Part shown: piece after piece, positions 20,039-29,187 of the stretch
Numbering within the stretch: position 1 is the first letter of the stretch
Layout: every line of letters begins with the position of its first letter
From: Cristatella mucedo
Lineage: Eukaryota; Bryozoa; Phylactolaemata; Cristatellidae
Length of the DNA stretch: 64,000 bases
Direction: 5' to 3'
Assembly: GCA_009760855.2 (NCBI GenBank)
Contig: WPIO01000365.1
Coordinates: 1 to 64,000, forward strand
Position numbers and translations under genes: made by a program
Notes under the pieces: model-generated
Seen by the model: the letters and a program-made list of their open reading frames with translations, nothing else
Database searches by the model: none
What the model was told of the DNA's origin: nothing

Positions 20039-20338
20039 TTACCATCCTTGCTTAGACTCGGCGACCACTGCCGACTGAATGTGACCAGGAACTACAGATG
20101 CAGTCAGCCGTGCTTGACCGGGCGTTTCGTCATCATAACTGCCGACAACATGAATCTTAGATCCAGCACCAATATTTGTCATTTCCCTTTGCTCCTGCTG
20201 CTCCTTAATCATCTGGCCGTGTGTGAAGCCAGCTGCTCCAACAATTACATTGACTTGCAACGGTGGTGCATTTACCGACTCCTCCATGTCAGGTCCGGCT
20301 CGAACCTGTGACAGGACTTGCTCAGTACAGTCGATCAC
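20039..20338 (-). CDS. Module copy 5 of the repeat locus
   Basis: Contains LQVNVIVGAAGFTHGQM followed by a charged stretch, the most diverged copy of the module seen at 21.65, 23.14, 24.15 and 25.45 kb. It shares frame with 18953-20008 (one TAA between) and with the exit frame of the 33-bp array upstream (TAA TAG between). Confidence 0.4.
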   Translation of the reverse strand: MIDCTEQVLSQVRAGPDMEESVNAPPLQVNVIVGAAGFTHGQMIKEQQEQREMTNIGAGSKIHVVGSYDDETPGQARLTASVVPGHIQSAVVAESKQGW

Positions 20339-20400
20339 ATCAAACTTCTCTAGCTATTATTCGCCACCTGCAGACGACCACTCTTGCCCCACCAATTCAG

Positions 20401-20952
20401 TTACAGAGAGGGCCGACGCCGGCTTTCGATCCGCTCCCGACCGAGCCGACGCCGGCTTTCGATCCGCTCCCGACCGAGCCGACGCCGGCTTTCGATCCGC
20501 TCCCGACCGAGCCGACGCCGGCTTTCGATCCGCTCCCGGCCGAGCCGACGCCGGCTTTCGATCCGCTCCCGACCGAGCCGACTCCGGCTTTCGATCCGCT
20601 CCCAACCAAGCCGACTCCGGCTTTCGATCCGCTCCCGACCGAGCCGTAGCCGGCTTTCGATCCGCTCCCGACCGAGCCGATGCACGATCTCTGAAGATGG
20701 CTCCTGCTCAGTGCGAGCAAGTACTGGTGACTGCTCCGGCTTGGTTCCGGCTAGGGTTGGTGATTTCTCGCGATTAGCTCGAGCAAGCACCGATAAGTTA
20801 TGTTGCTTATTCCTGTGGATTTTCGCCGACTGTGGCTGCATTGCCTTATCAGTTTCCATCGACTTATCTAGCTCTTTCTGGTTCATTTTAATCTGAGACA
20901 TCCGTTCAGGCCCGATGAGCGACTGCTCTAGCTCAGCTCGAGAAAGCAACAA
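20401..20952 (-). CDS. ORF entering the GC-rich 33-bp array
   Basis: Starts MLLSRAELEQS. The first 90 residues show the usual style of the locus (KPEQSPVLARTEQEPSSE), then it runs into nearly identical units RERIESRRRLG. The reading that continues toward the next module leaves the array in another frame (units GADRKPASARS, exit ELVGQEWSSAGGE), so a frameshift must lie within the array. Confidence 0.35.
   Translation of the reverse strand: MLLSRAELEQSLIGPERMSQIKMNQKELDKSMETDKAMQPQSAKIHRNKQHNLSVLARANREKSPTLAGTKPEQSPVLARTEQEPSSEIVHRLGRERIESRLRLGRERIESRSRLGWERIESRSRLGRERIESRRRLGRERIESRRRLGRERIESRRRLGRERIESRRRLGRERIESRRRPSL
20411..20690. repeat. GC-rich 33-bp array, several frames open
   Basis: Eight to nine units of GGCTTTCGATCCGCTCCCGA plus 13 more bases, almost identical. 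No stop occurs in any minus-strand frame, and plus frames are open too, so the array tolerates frameshifts. The homogeneity implies recent expansion or gene conversion. Confidence 0.93.
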
Positions 20953-21155
20953 CGACAGCTCCAGCTCGGCTCCTGCAAGATATCACGGCATCTCCTCCTC
21001 ACCTCCAGCAGGTGCACACAAAGGTTTCTCAGCTCCAATAAACACCTTCGATAGCTCTTGCTCCGTTACATCAAGCGCCGATAAGTCCAGTTGCTTATCC
21101 TTATCAATTGTCTACGACTGGTCGAGCATTTGATAATTGATCTCGACCGACTGCT

Positions 21156-22289
21156 TCAGCTCAGGCTCGTTTCCACTCGCCACGCCTGCTCAGGCCTTTC
21201 GAGCAACGTCGAAATCCTACGGTTGGGCCCAGTAGGTATGTCAGCCTGCTGCTGCACAGCTCCTACGAAAATAGTTGACTGCTTGTGCTGAGCGTCTTCA
21301 ACCTCCGACAACAGGCCCTGCTTCGCCTCGTCAGTTCTCAACGACTGATTTGGCCCACCCGTGTCAAAACCAATCGGAATCTTCAGCTCATTTCCGAGAA
21401 CCGCCAGAATATCCTGGACAGCTCCGCCTAGTATGTCTGACTGCTTTTGCTCCAGCCTGTTGACAGATGCCGACGAAGGTTCAATGTGATGCAAAGCTGT
21501 GGGCTGTGGTGCATCAGAGGGCTTTTCTTCTTCATAACTTCTGAGAGCCGGTATCGAAGAGGCAGGATCTTGATTTGTGTTTCTTCTTCGAGTGTCTATC
21601 TCGTTATTCATCCGGGTAAAAGTATCCGTGATTTCAGCTGCTTGGAGGATGACGTTGACTCGCCTCGGTGGTGTAGTTGCCGACTTTTCGAGCTCAGGTC
21701 TAGCTGGCTCTGCCGACCGGCCCTGCACAGTCCCTTTGATCACCACCGACGGTTGGAGCTCACCCTCAATAACAGCAAAGGAAAGGTCGTGCTTATTAAC
21801 GTCGATCTCAACTAAATGCTCTTGCTCAGTCTCGTCGGCTTCGATTTTCGATTCTTGCTCCGACTCGGAGAGACCAATTACAATCCTCTGGTCAGCCTCG
21901 GGAAGCTGTTGAGGTTGCTGCTTCATAGTTGGAGTTAGTGCCAACGAGCGATCAACCTCAGCTCCACTAATCGCAGAAAATAGGTCCTGCTCAGCGCCAG
22001 AAATTGCTGGCGACTGCTCCGGCTCTGGTTCAGCAAGCGCGTGCAGCTGCTTCAGTGCAGCGGCAGCCAGCGCAGGCAGGTTTTCATGCTTAGCCCCAGC
22101 ATGTATCGGAAAGTCTTCGAGCGCATGTCTAGAAAGTTTTAACAACAGTTCCGGCTCAGATCCAGCTGAAACTGAAGACTTATCAGGATGAGCTCTACAT
22201 ACAGGTCTACATGCTCCATAGCAATAGGAATGAGTCCGCCGATAAATCATGTTCAGGCCCAAACGACTGCTCCATCTCAGCTTCTGCAA
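21156..22289 (-). CDS. 377-codon ORF with module copy 4
   Basis: The longest clean ORF of the middle part. The N-terminal 200 residues have Glu/Gln-rich 11- to 20-residue motifs (EPEQSPAISGAEQDLFSA). Then comes the module core PPRRVNVILQAAEITDTF, and then charged sequence with KQSTIFVGAVQQQADIP. The ORF overlaps the end of the 22207-22581 hendecad ORF in another frame. No catalytic motif, zinc site or membrane segment. Confidence 0.42.
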   Translation of the reverse strand: MQKLRWSSRLGLNMIYRRTHSYCYGACRPVCRAHPDKSSVSAGSEPELLLKLSRHALEDFPIHAGAKHENLPALAAAALKQLHALAEPEPEQSPAISGAEQDLFSAISGAEVDRSLALTPTMKQQPQQLPEADQRIVIGLSESEQESKIEADETEQEHLVEIDVNKHDLSFAVIEGELQPSVVIKGTVQGRSAEPARPELEKSATTPPRRVNVILQAAEITDTFTRMNNEIDTRRRNTNQDPASSIPALRSYEEEKPSDAPQPTALHHIEPSSASVNRLEQKQSDILGGAVQDILAVLGNELKIPIGFDTGGPNQSLRTDEAKQGLLSEVEDAQHKQSTIFVGAVQQQADIPTGPNRRISTLLERPEQAWRVETSLS

Positions 22290-22581
22290 GCCCAGACGAC
22301 TGCTCTAGGAGTGCTCGAGCAAGCGCTAACGATTGCTCGAGCAGAGCTGGAGCAAGCGCCGACGACTGTTCTAGTAGAGTTCGAGCAATCCCCGACGAAT
22401 GCTCTAGTTGAGCTCGAGCAATCGCTGACGAACGCTCCAGCTGCGAAGAAGCCTGTGCCGACGACTGAAAAAGCTCAGCTCGGTTGAGCTGCGACGACTG
22501 AAAAAGCTCAGCTCCGGCTAACGATGACGACTGATCCACCACATGCACCGATAAGTACTCTTTATCATCTGTCATTAGCAT
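22207..22581 (-). CDS. 124-codon pure hendecad ORF
   Basis: Successive 11-residue units with a shared core: ARAQLEHSSGI, ARTLLEQSSAL, APALLEQSLAL, ARALLEQSSGL and AEAEMEQSFGP. This is the clearest view of the unit in the minus-strand locus, and it links it to the plus-strand array at 34990-37545, whose units (TGAEDKQSSAL, TSVLLEQSSAL) follow the same pattern. Confidence 0.45.
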   Translation of the reverse strand: MLMTDDKEYLSVHVVDQSSSLAGAELFQSSQLNRAELFQSSAQASSQLERSSAIARAQLEHSSGIARTLLEQSSALAPALLEQSLALARALLEQSSGLAEAEMEQSFGPEHDLSADSFLLLWSM

Positions 22582-22759
22582 CTATGGGCACCAACTGGTG
22601 CTGTATAATCTCAGCAACCTCTACCGACTGCTTTAACTCCTCCTCCTGGTTTTTTACTGGTGACGACTCGTTAGGATTACCGAGCAGCAACGAAATGATG
22701 AGGTCGGCCCCAGCAAGTTCATCTGAAACCAGCTGCACACTTTCAGTAAGTGCCTTTAA

Positions 22760-23638
22760 CTATTTCTTAAGTATGTCATCGAAATTGGACGACTGGTCTT
22801 GCTCAGCCTCTTTGATCTCCACCGACTGATCTTGGCCATTCTTGTTACCATCCACCACCCTCTTACGGTCAGGTGCACTGGGCACCTTCAAAACTTCCTC
22901 AACAGCTCCACCTACTGTAGCAGCTTGTCCCGGCTCAGACCTGTCGACAGCTGCGGACGGAATACACACATGATGTGACGCTGGAGGCTGCAGTACCTCA
23001 CATTGCCTTTATTCTTCATAGCTGCCGAAAGCCTGCATTGTAGATGCCTCACTTTGATCTGCTTTTCTTCTTCGATCATACATCTCCTCCACCATCTGGG
23101 CAAACAAAGCGTCTGTAATGCCAGCTGCTCGGAGAATGACATTAACTCGCCATGGTGGTGTAGTTGTCGACTCCTCCGGCTCAGCTCCAGCTGGCCCTTC
23201 CGACTGGTCCTGCACCGTCGCTTCGATCGCCACTGACGTCTTACGCTCAACACAGTTGACTTTCACCAACGGGTATTGCTTATCATTGTCGATCTCAACT
23301 GACTGCTCTCTCTCAGTGTCGGCGACTTCAGTTTTCACCTCAGGCTCTCCGAATCCCATCGAACTCTTCTGGTCAGCTTCAAAAAGTGCCCGGCGTTGAT
23401 TCTGCAAAGCTCGAGCAAGTGTCGACGAGTCGTCCAGTTCAGCTTCTGCAGGCACCTCCCACCGTTTCGACTCTACTTCAGCAAGCAGCTGAAACTCCCC
23501 TAGCTCAGCTGCTGCCTGCTCTGGTAAATCTTCCAGCTGAGCTCCACAAAGCTGTGAAAATAGCTGTGGCTTAGCTGCAGCTAGTTCTAGGGATTCCTCC
23601 GGCTGAGCTCTGGCAAGCTTTGCCGACTGCTCTTCCAC
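22760..23638 (-). CDS. Module copy 3 with flanking hendecads (two ORFs)
   Basis: ORF 23638-23009 holds KLARAQPEESLELAAAK-type repeats, the charged piece VADTEREQSVEIDNDKQ and the module core PPWRVNVILRAAGITDA. ORF 22969-22760 holds the module's second half (IPSAAVDRSEPGQAATVGGA). They are in the same frame class but separated by a stop near 22970-23008. Confidence 0.42.
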
Positions 23639-23668
23639 ATCTGGACACAGCTCTGGTGATAAATGACA

Positions 23669-24374
23669 TTAAGATCCAATCAGCTGTGAGGATGGTTTGT
23701 GAGCAATTCCAGCTACAGGCGACAAGTGCATGGCCTCAGCTGCACCTAGTGCCCTAGTAAGTGCCGACGATAGCTCCTGTTCAGCTCCAGCTAACGATGA
23801 CGACTGATCCAGCACACGTGCCGATAAGTACTCTTTCTTTTCAGTAACGATCGGCATAAATTGGTGTCGTATACCTTCATCGATCACCAAACACAGCTCT
23901 GGCTCTGCCTTGTCAGTTTGCTGTTGTGAAGCCTGATCAGGCCAGCCAATGGCCGACAGCTGCTGACGGAATTTCAAAATCATGTAAAGCTGCATGCTTT
24001 CGTATCTGACATTGCATTTCTTCTTCGTTACTGCCAAGAGCATGAGTTGAGGAGCCCTCACTTTGATCTGCTTTTCTTCTTCGATCGTACATGTTCTTTA
24101 CCATCGGGGCGAAAAAAGCATCCGGAATGCCAGCTACTCGGAGAATGACATTAACTGGCCATGGTGGTGTAGTTGCCGACTCCTCCGGCTCCGCCTCAGC
24201 CGGCTCTGCCGACTGGTCTAGCACTGTCCCTTCGGTTACAGTTGATGTTTCAAGCTTAACCCGGTTTATTGTTACTAACGGGTCTTGCTTTTCATTGTCG
24301 ATCTCGACTAACTGCTCCCTCTCAGTGTTGGCAACTTTCATGTCCTGCTCATGCTCTCCGAAACCGATCGACAT
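23669..24374 (-). CDS. Module copy 2 with downstream piece (two overlapping ORFs)
   Basis: ORF 24374-23937: VANTEREQLVEIDNEKQ, module core PPWPVNVILRVAGIPDA, then MYDRRRKADQSEGSSTHA. ORF 24061-23669 continues in another frame to SSLAGAEQELSSALTRAL. The module text is highly similar to copies 1 and 3. Confidence 0.42.
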
Positions 24375-24553
24375 CTTCAGGTCATCTTCAGCAAGTGCCT
24401 GATGTTGCTGCTGCAGAGCTCGAGCAATTTCCAGAGCTATTTCCAGAGCTTACTGGAGCCCCCAAGGTCAGCTCCAGTAAGATCTGAAAATAGCTCAAGC
24501 TCATCTCCGGCCAGCGATGAATAATTGTCCAGCTGAGGTCTTGCAACCTTCTT

Positions 24554-24837
24554 TTACTGTTTCTCCCCATCTGCACTCAGCTCTGCCGATAAATCATACC
24601 CAGTTTCAAATAGCTCTGCCGATGACTCGTGTGCACCTCCAGGTAGTGGTGATGACTGCTCCGGCTTAGATCCGTCGATGACCGACGAGTTCTCAAGCTG
24701 AGTTCCTGGAAAATCCGACGACTGTTCTCGTTCTGCGCCTGGAAAGATAGATGACAACTCCTCCTGCTCAGCTCCTGCTGGTAGGGATGATCGTATTTGT
24801 TCATCTCCGGTATGACTCGATTAGAGCTCCTGCTCAC
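24554..24837 (-). other. Open piece between modules 1 and 2
   Basis: A 67-codon ORF (24757-24554), FPGAEREQSSDFPGTQLENS, in the style of the locus, overlaps another frame (24837-24577). It links modules 1 and 2; too short and ambiguous for more. Confidence 0.3.
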
Positions 24838-25071
24838 CGGATGCTAACGTTGGCAAAGCAGTCCGTGCAGCTCCAGCACGTGGCGACAAGTATTCCTTTT
24901 CATTAATATCTATCAATATATATTTGTATGACCTCATCAACGTCCACCGACTGCATTGGCTCTTCCTCTTGACTTGTAACTGGTGACACCTGATCAGGCC
25001 TGCCGTGCGCCATCGAAATGTTAAGGCAAGTTTATCCGAAACCTGCTAAGCACTTTCAGTAAGTGTTTTAA

Positions 25072-25640
25072 CTATTTGCGCAGACTACTATCGAGATCTA
25101 ATGACAGGTCTTTCTCAGCCTCGTTGATCTCCACCAACTGATTTTGTCCACTTTTTTTGCCATCCACCAGCCTCTTATGGTTAGGTGCACTGCACACCGT
25201 CCAAAGTTCATCGACGGCTCCACCTACTGTAGCAGCTTGTCCTTGTTCCGACTTGTCGACAGCTGCTGACGGAATTTCAACGTCATGTAAAGCTGCATGC
25301 TGTCGTATCTGACATTGCATTTCTTCTTCGTTACTGCCTAGAGCATGAGTTGTAGAGGCCTCACTTTGATCTGCGTCTCTTCTTAGAGCATACATGTCGT
25401 CGAACTTCTGGGCAGAAAAAGCATCGGTAATGCCAGCTGCTCAGACATTTAATCGCCAAGGTGGTTTGGTTGCTGACTCCTCTGGCTTAGCTCCAGCTGG
25501 CACTGCCGACGGGTCGTGCCCAGTTCCTTCGATCAACACCGACGTTTCAAGCATACCCTCGTTAACTGCCTCCGACGGGTCTTGCATGTCACTGTAGATC
25601 TCCGCTAGCTGCTCTTGCTCGCCTACAATGCTGCTTTATA
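25072..25640 (-). pseudogene. Module copy 1, broken by an in-frame stop
   Basis: The core reads PPWRLNV, then TGA, then AAGITDAF: compared with the other copies it lacks six bases and gains a stop (near 25440). The downstream ORF 25395-25072 includes GSNEEEMQCQIRQHAALHDV and SAAVDKSEQGQAATVGGA, the module's full second half. This copy gives direct evidence of decay. Confidence 0.45.
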
Positions 25641-25899
25641 GATTGGCGATGGCATCTGCGATGACATGCAGGGTGGCCGGTGAGTGCACCGAGTCTGGGG
25701 CATCTAAGTTTTCATGGCCACCTGCATTAAGGAGGCTTACTTCTGACAACTCTTGTGTTTCGGCATCATCAACCGACATCTCAGTGGAAATGAAGTCATC
25801 GATGCTCTCTGTGTTCTCCGGGTACTCCCACGACAGCATCGTCGGGTAGTAACCGAAGCTACAATCTGAAAGTCTGGTCTTGAGAGACCATGCATCCAA
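25636..25899 (-). CDS. Acidic non-repetitive segment of the repeat locus
   Basis: 87 codons, strongly acidic (YPENTESIDDFISTEMSVDD), with no 11- or 38-residue periodicity. It separates the Pro-rich part from the Glu/Gln-rich part and could be a linker or interaction region. Confidence 0.35.
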   Translation of the reverse strand: MDAWSLKTRLSDCSFGYYPTMLSWEYPENTESIDDFISTEMSVDDAETQELSEVSLLNAGGHENLDAPDSVHSPATLHVIADAIANL

Positions 25900-25916
25900 C
25901 TGGCGCCTCGGCTGTA

Positions 25917-28526
25917 CTACTGCTGCTTGTTCTTCAACAGAGACTGATGATGACTGCTGGCAAGTTGTGGCAAGTGGTGATGCCGTATGAATGGTCGAGC
26001 TGGCGTTGCTAGATTCATATGAACTGGGATGCTCCCATCTCCCATTTTGTTCCCATCTACTGGTAGCAGTGATGATACATCACCTACTGCACCAACCACC
26101 GTCAATCCAGTCAGATGTGGGGTTCCACAAGCCTTTAGCTGTGGCAAGTGAAGTGCTGCTGTTCCGTGGCTGGTTAATAAATTTGCCAAAGCTTCTGCTG
26201 CCACTGTCGGAGAAGCCTGCTTAAGCGAAGCTGTCGTTGCCGGAATTATAAGAAGTCTTTGTGGAGCTGCCTCATCATGGCTGGCTGTAGTGGGTTGCAC
26301 ACAGTCTACTAGAGCAGTCGTTGCTGAAGGCTCACAAAGAGCAAGCTTTGCTCTGGGCCTGGGTGGTGGTGTGCTCTGTGCAACATTTTTGTGGTTGGTT
26401 TTAGGAGGCTGCAAATAGTCAGGTGCAGCAATCACTGCTGAAGTCTCAGAGAGAGCAGGCTTCGTTTGTATCCAGGCTGGTGGCGAGCATGGCCCCATCT
26501 TATCGTGGCTTGTGGTAACAGGCCGCATGGTTTTAGATCCAACAATCATTGCTGAAAGCTCAGACAGAACAGGCTGCGCTCGAGGCCTTGGCATCGGTGT
26601 GCTTGAAGCCACCTCCTGGTGTCTGATCGCAGGAGGCTGCATGCTGTTATCTGCAGCCGCCATTGCTGAAGACTCAGAAAGAGCAGGCTTTGTTCGCATC
26701 CTTGGTGGTGGTGAGCATGGAACCATCTTGTCGTGGCTTGTGATAGCAGGCTGCATGGTGTTAGGTGCAACAGTCATTGCTGAAAGCTCAGACAGAACAG
26801 GCTTCACTCGAGGCCTTGGCATCGGTATGCTTTGTGCCACCTCCTCGTAGGAAGCTGCATGCTGTTATCTGCAGCCGTCATTGCTGAAGACTCAGTCGGA
26901 GCAGGCTTCGTTCGTTCCTTGGGCGGTGGTGAGCATGGCCCCATCTTTTCGTGGCTTGTGCTAACAGGCTGCATGGTGTTAGCTTCTGCAGTAATTGCTG
27001 AAGACTCCGACAGGGCCGGCTTTGATTGAGGCCTGGGCAGTGGTATGCTTTGTGCAACCTCTTGGTGTCTGATCATAGGAGGTTGCATGCTGTTATCTGC
27101 AGCCGTCATTGCTGAAGACTCAGTCGGAGCAGGCTTCGTTCAAATCCTGGGTGGTGGTGAGCATGGAACCATCTTTTCGTGGCTTGTGATTGCAGGCTGC
27201 ATGGTGTTAGGTGCAACAGTCATTGCTGAAAGCTCAGCCAGAACAGGCTTCACTCGAGGCCTTGGTATCGGTGGGCTTGGAGCCACCTCCTGGTTTGTGA
27301 TTGTAGAAGGCTGCATGCTGTTATCTGCGGCCGTCGTTGCTGAAGACTCAGACGGAGCAGGCTTCGTTCGTATCCTGGGTGGTGGTGGGCATGGAGCCAT
27401 CTGGTAATGGCTTTTGCTGGGATGCTGCAGGCTCTCAGCTGCTGTGGTCAGTGCCAGAGTCTTATAGACCTCAGGCTTGGCAGGAGCCGTAGATGATGTT
27501 CATGTAGATACCTCATGATGGATGGTGGTAGGAGTTCGATTGGGTCGGCCAGTGCTGTAATCTGAGAAGGAGCCGTCCCAGCTTGAGGCTTGGGTGGTGG
27601 CCTGCTCGGAACCATCTCGAAATGGCTGGTGGTAGGAATCTGCACGTGCTCGGCTACAGTAGCCAGCACTGAAGGCTTCGACAGATCAGGCCTCGCTCGT
27701 GGCTTGGTCAATGGTGTGCTTGAGCCACCTTGTCATGGCTGGCAGTAGGTGGCTGCACTTTGTCTGCCTCAGCTGTCACTTCTAAAGGCCCAGACAGAGT
27801 AGGCTTTGCTCGTGGCCTGGGTAGTGAGGTGCTTATAGCTACCTGGTCATGGCTGGTTGTAGGAGGCTGCAAATTGTCAGCTGCCACAGTCATTGCCCGA
27901 GGGGCAGGAAGAGCATGTTTTTCTCGTGGCCTGGGCCGTGGTGTGCTTGCAGCCACTTCGTGTTGGCTGATGGTAGGATTTTGCCAGCTGTCAGCTACAG
28001 CCATCAGAGCCGAAGGCTCAAACAGAGCAGGCTTCGCTAGAGGCCTAGATGGCTGTGTGCTTGGAGGTGCCTCGTTACGGCTCGTGGTAAGAGGTTGAAA
28101 GCTGTGTGCTGCAGCCATCAATGCCGAAGGCTTAGACAGACCAGGCTTTACTAGTGTCCTGGATGGTTTTGCGCTTCGAGTTAAGTCGCCATGGCTGGTG
28201 ATAAGAGGTTGCAAATTGTCGGCAGCTGCTGTTAATCTGGCCAGTTTAGGCAGAGTGGCAAGTGCATTTGCATGCTGAAGCCTGTGAAGCACTCCAGCTT
28301 TGCAGCTGGTTGTTAAGGGTGGCAAGACATCAGCTAGCAATCTTGGTCTGGCTAGTTCAGGCATTGGCGGCGTCACTTGAGCGTTAAGTACCGGCAGTGT
28401 TCTTGCTTCCACCTCATCAGGGAAATTGCAGATGTGCAGCAAGACCTCTGGTACAGCCTTTACATGGCAGTGCTTCAGCAGAGCTCCAGTTCCTCGAGCT
28501 CTGACTGGCCCTGTCTGTGTCGTCAT
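25917..28526 (-). CDS. Pro-rich 38-residue repeat region (several ORFs)
   Basis: ORFs 28526-27708, 27711-27448, 27400-27140, 27109-26804 and 26840-25917 tile the interval. The repeat unit contains PRPRAKPALSEPSAMTAA, then a short linker and TTSHDKM. The DNA period is 114 bases, best seen at 26526, 26640, 26754, 26972, 27086, 27200 and 27314. Alternating unit types make a 228-bp dimer. The spacing 26754-26858 is 104, a 10-bp deletion that shifts the frame; a one-base loss near 27715 does the same. Basic Pro-rich character suggests an unstructured region. Function unknown. Confidence 0.45.
26526..27420 (-). repeat. 114-bp / 228-bp higher-order tandem repeat
   Basis: Anchors CATGGTG/CATGCTG alternate at exact 114-base steps, except one 104-base step. 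More diverged units of the same repeat extend to about 25950 and 28500. Confidence 0.88.
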
Positions 28527-28550
28527 CTTATTAGTGGGATTAGTTAAAGG

Positions 28551-29187
28551 CTATGAGCCGTCAGCTGCGGCCGGCACCCAGGCTTGCTCAGGCTGAGCGA
28601 GTACTGCTTGAGTCCTGTGTGACTGCATGTTCCGTGCCACCTTGACCTTGCTGGTGCTAAGAGGTGGCAAGCTCTCGGCTGCTGCAGTTAGCATGAACGG
28701 TTTACGCAGGGCGGGATTTGCAAGAGCCGTTAGCTGAGGCCTGTGCAGAGCTGCGTCTTTGTGGCTGACTGTTAAGGAAGGCGAGATATTTCCTAGAGCT
28801 CTCAGCTTGGCTCGTTCAGGCAGAGCTCGATTTCCTAGAGCCTTAAGCTGCACTCGGTGCCAGGCTGCCTCCTGATCGCAGGTGGTATGAGATGGCAAGC
28901 TGCCATCTGCTGGCGTTTCCGAAGATTGCTTCGACATCGGTTTTGATGGTATCCGGGCGGTCGGCGGCCGTGGCTTGCAGTCGCCAAGCGAACCAGTCTC
29001 ACTGTGTTGCATGGCACCGTAATTGGCAAGTGCCAGCTGAACGGCCATGTCAAGGGCATCATCTACTTGGCCAGCACCGATTCGAATTACCAAATGAGTT
29101 GGCGAGACTATTTCAATTGAATTTATCAGCGTCCAGCTCCTTGTCTTAAAAGGATGATTTCCTACGGTGACACGAGCGGTTGTAAAG
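28551..29187 (-). CDS. N-terminal, partly non-repetitive segment of the repeat locus
   Basis: The open frame begins after a TGA near 29188. The segment WTLINSIEIVSPTHLVIRIG and GQVDDALDMAVQLALANYG is non-repetitive and looks like folded protein. The second half has LKALGNRALPERAKLRALGN-type repeats. The frame continues past one TAG at 28551-28553 into 27708-28526. No ATG precedes the conserved-looking part, so it may be an internal exon; a possible splice acceptor (minus strand CACCGTAG) ends at about 29158. No family recognised. Confidence 0.4.

Larger units (their letters stand above)
18668..29187 (-). pseudogene. 10.5-kb repetitive-protein locus (11-codon repeats), frame broken
   Basis: The minus strand carries a chain of long open stretches covering nearly the whole interval, in a consistent direction. 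The layout from 5' to 3' is: a non-repetitive lead (about 29157-28550), Pro-rich 38-codon repeats (28.5-25.9 kb), an acidic non-repetitive piece (25.9-25.6 kb), five copies of a larger module separated by 11-residue repeats (25.6-20.0 kb), hendecad-rich ORFs (20.0-18.95 kb) and a non-repetitive helical end (18952-18668). The frame changes at least ten times, for example by a 10-bp deletion near 26850, and in-frame stops also occur. I read it as one decaying gene, or a gene with uncalled introns. A non-coding satellite is less likely because both ends are non-repetitive. Function unknown; see sub-entries. Confidence 0.5.

Noticed and set aside
18980-22829. Plus-strand ORFs opposite the repeat locus (e.g. 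20223-20777, 20384-20896, 21447-21815)
   Set aside because: They exist because 33-bp units without stops are open in many frames. They lack the non-repetitive ends and the module pattern that the minus strand shows.
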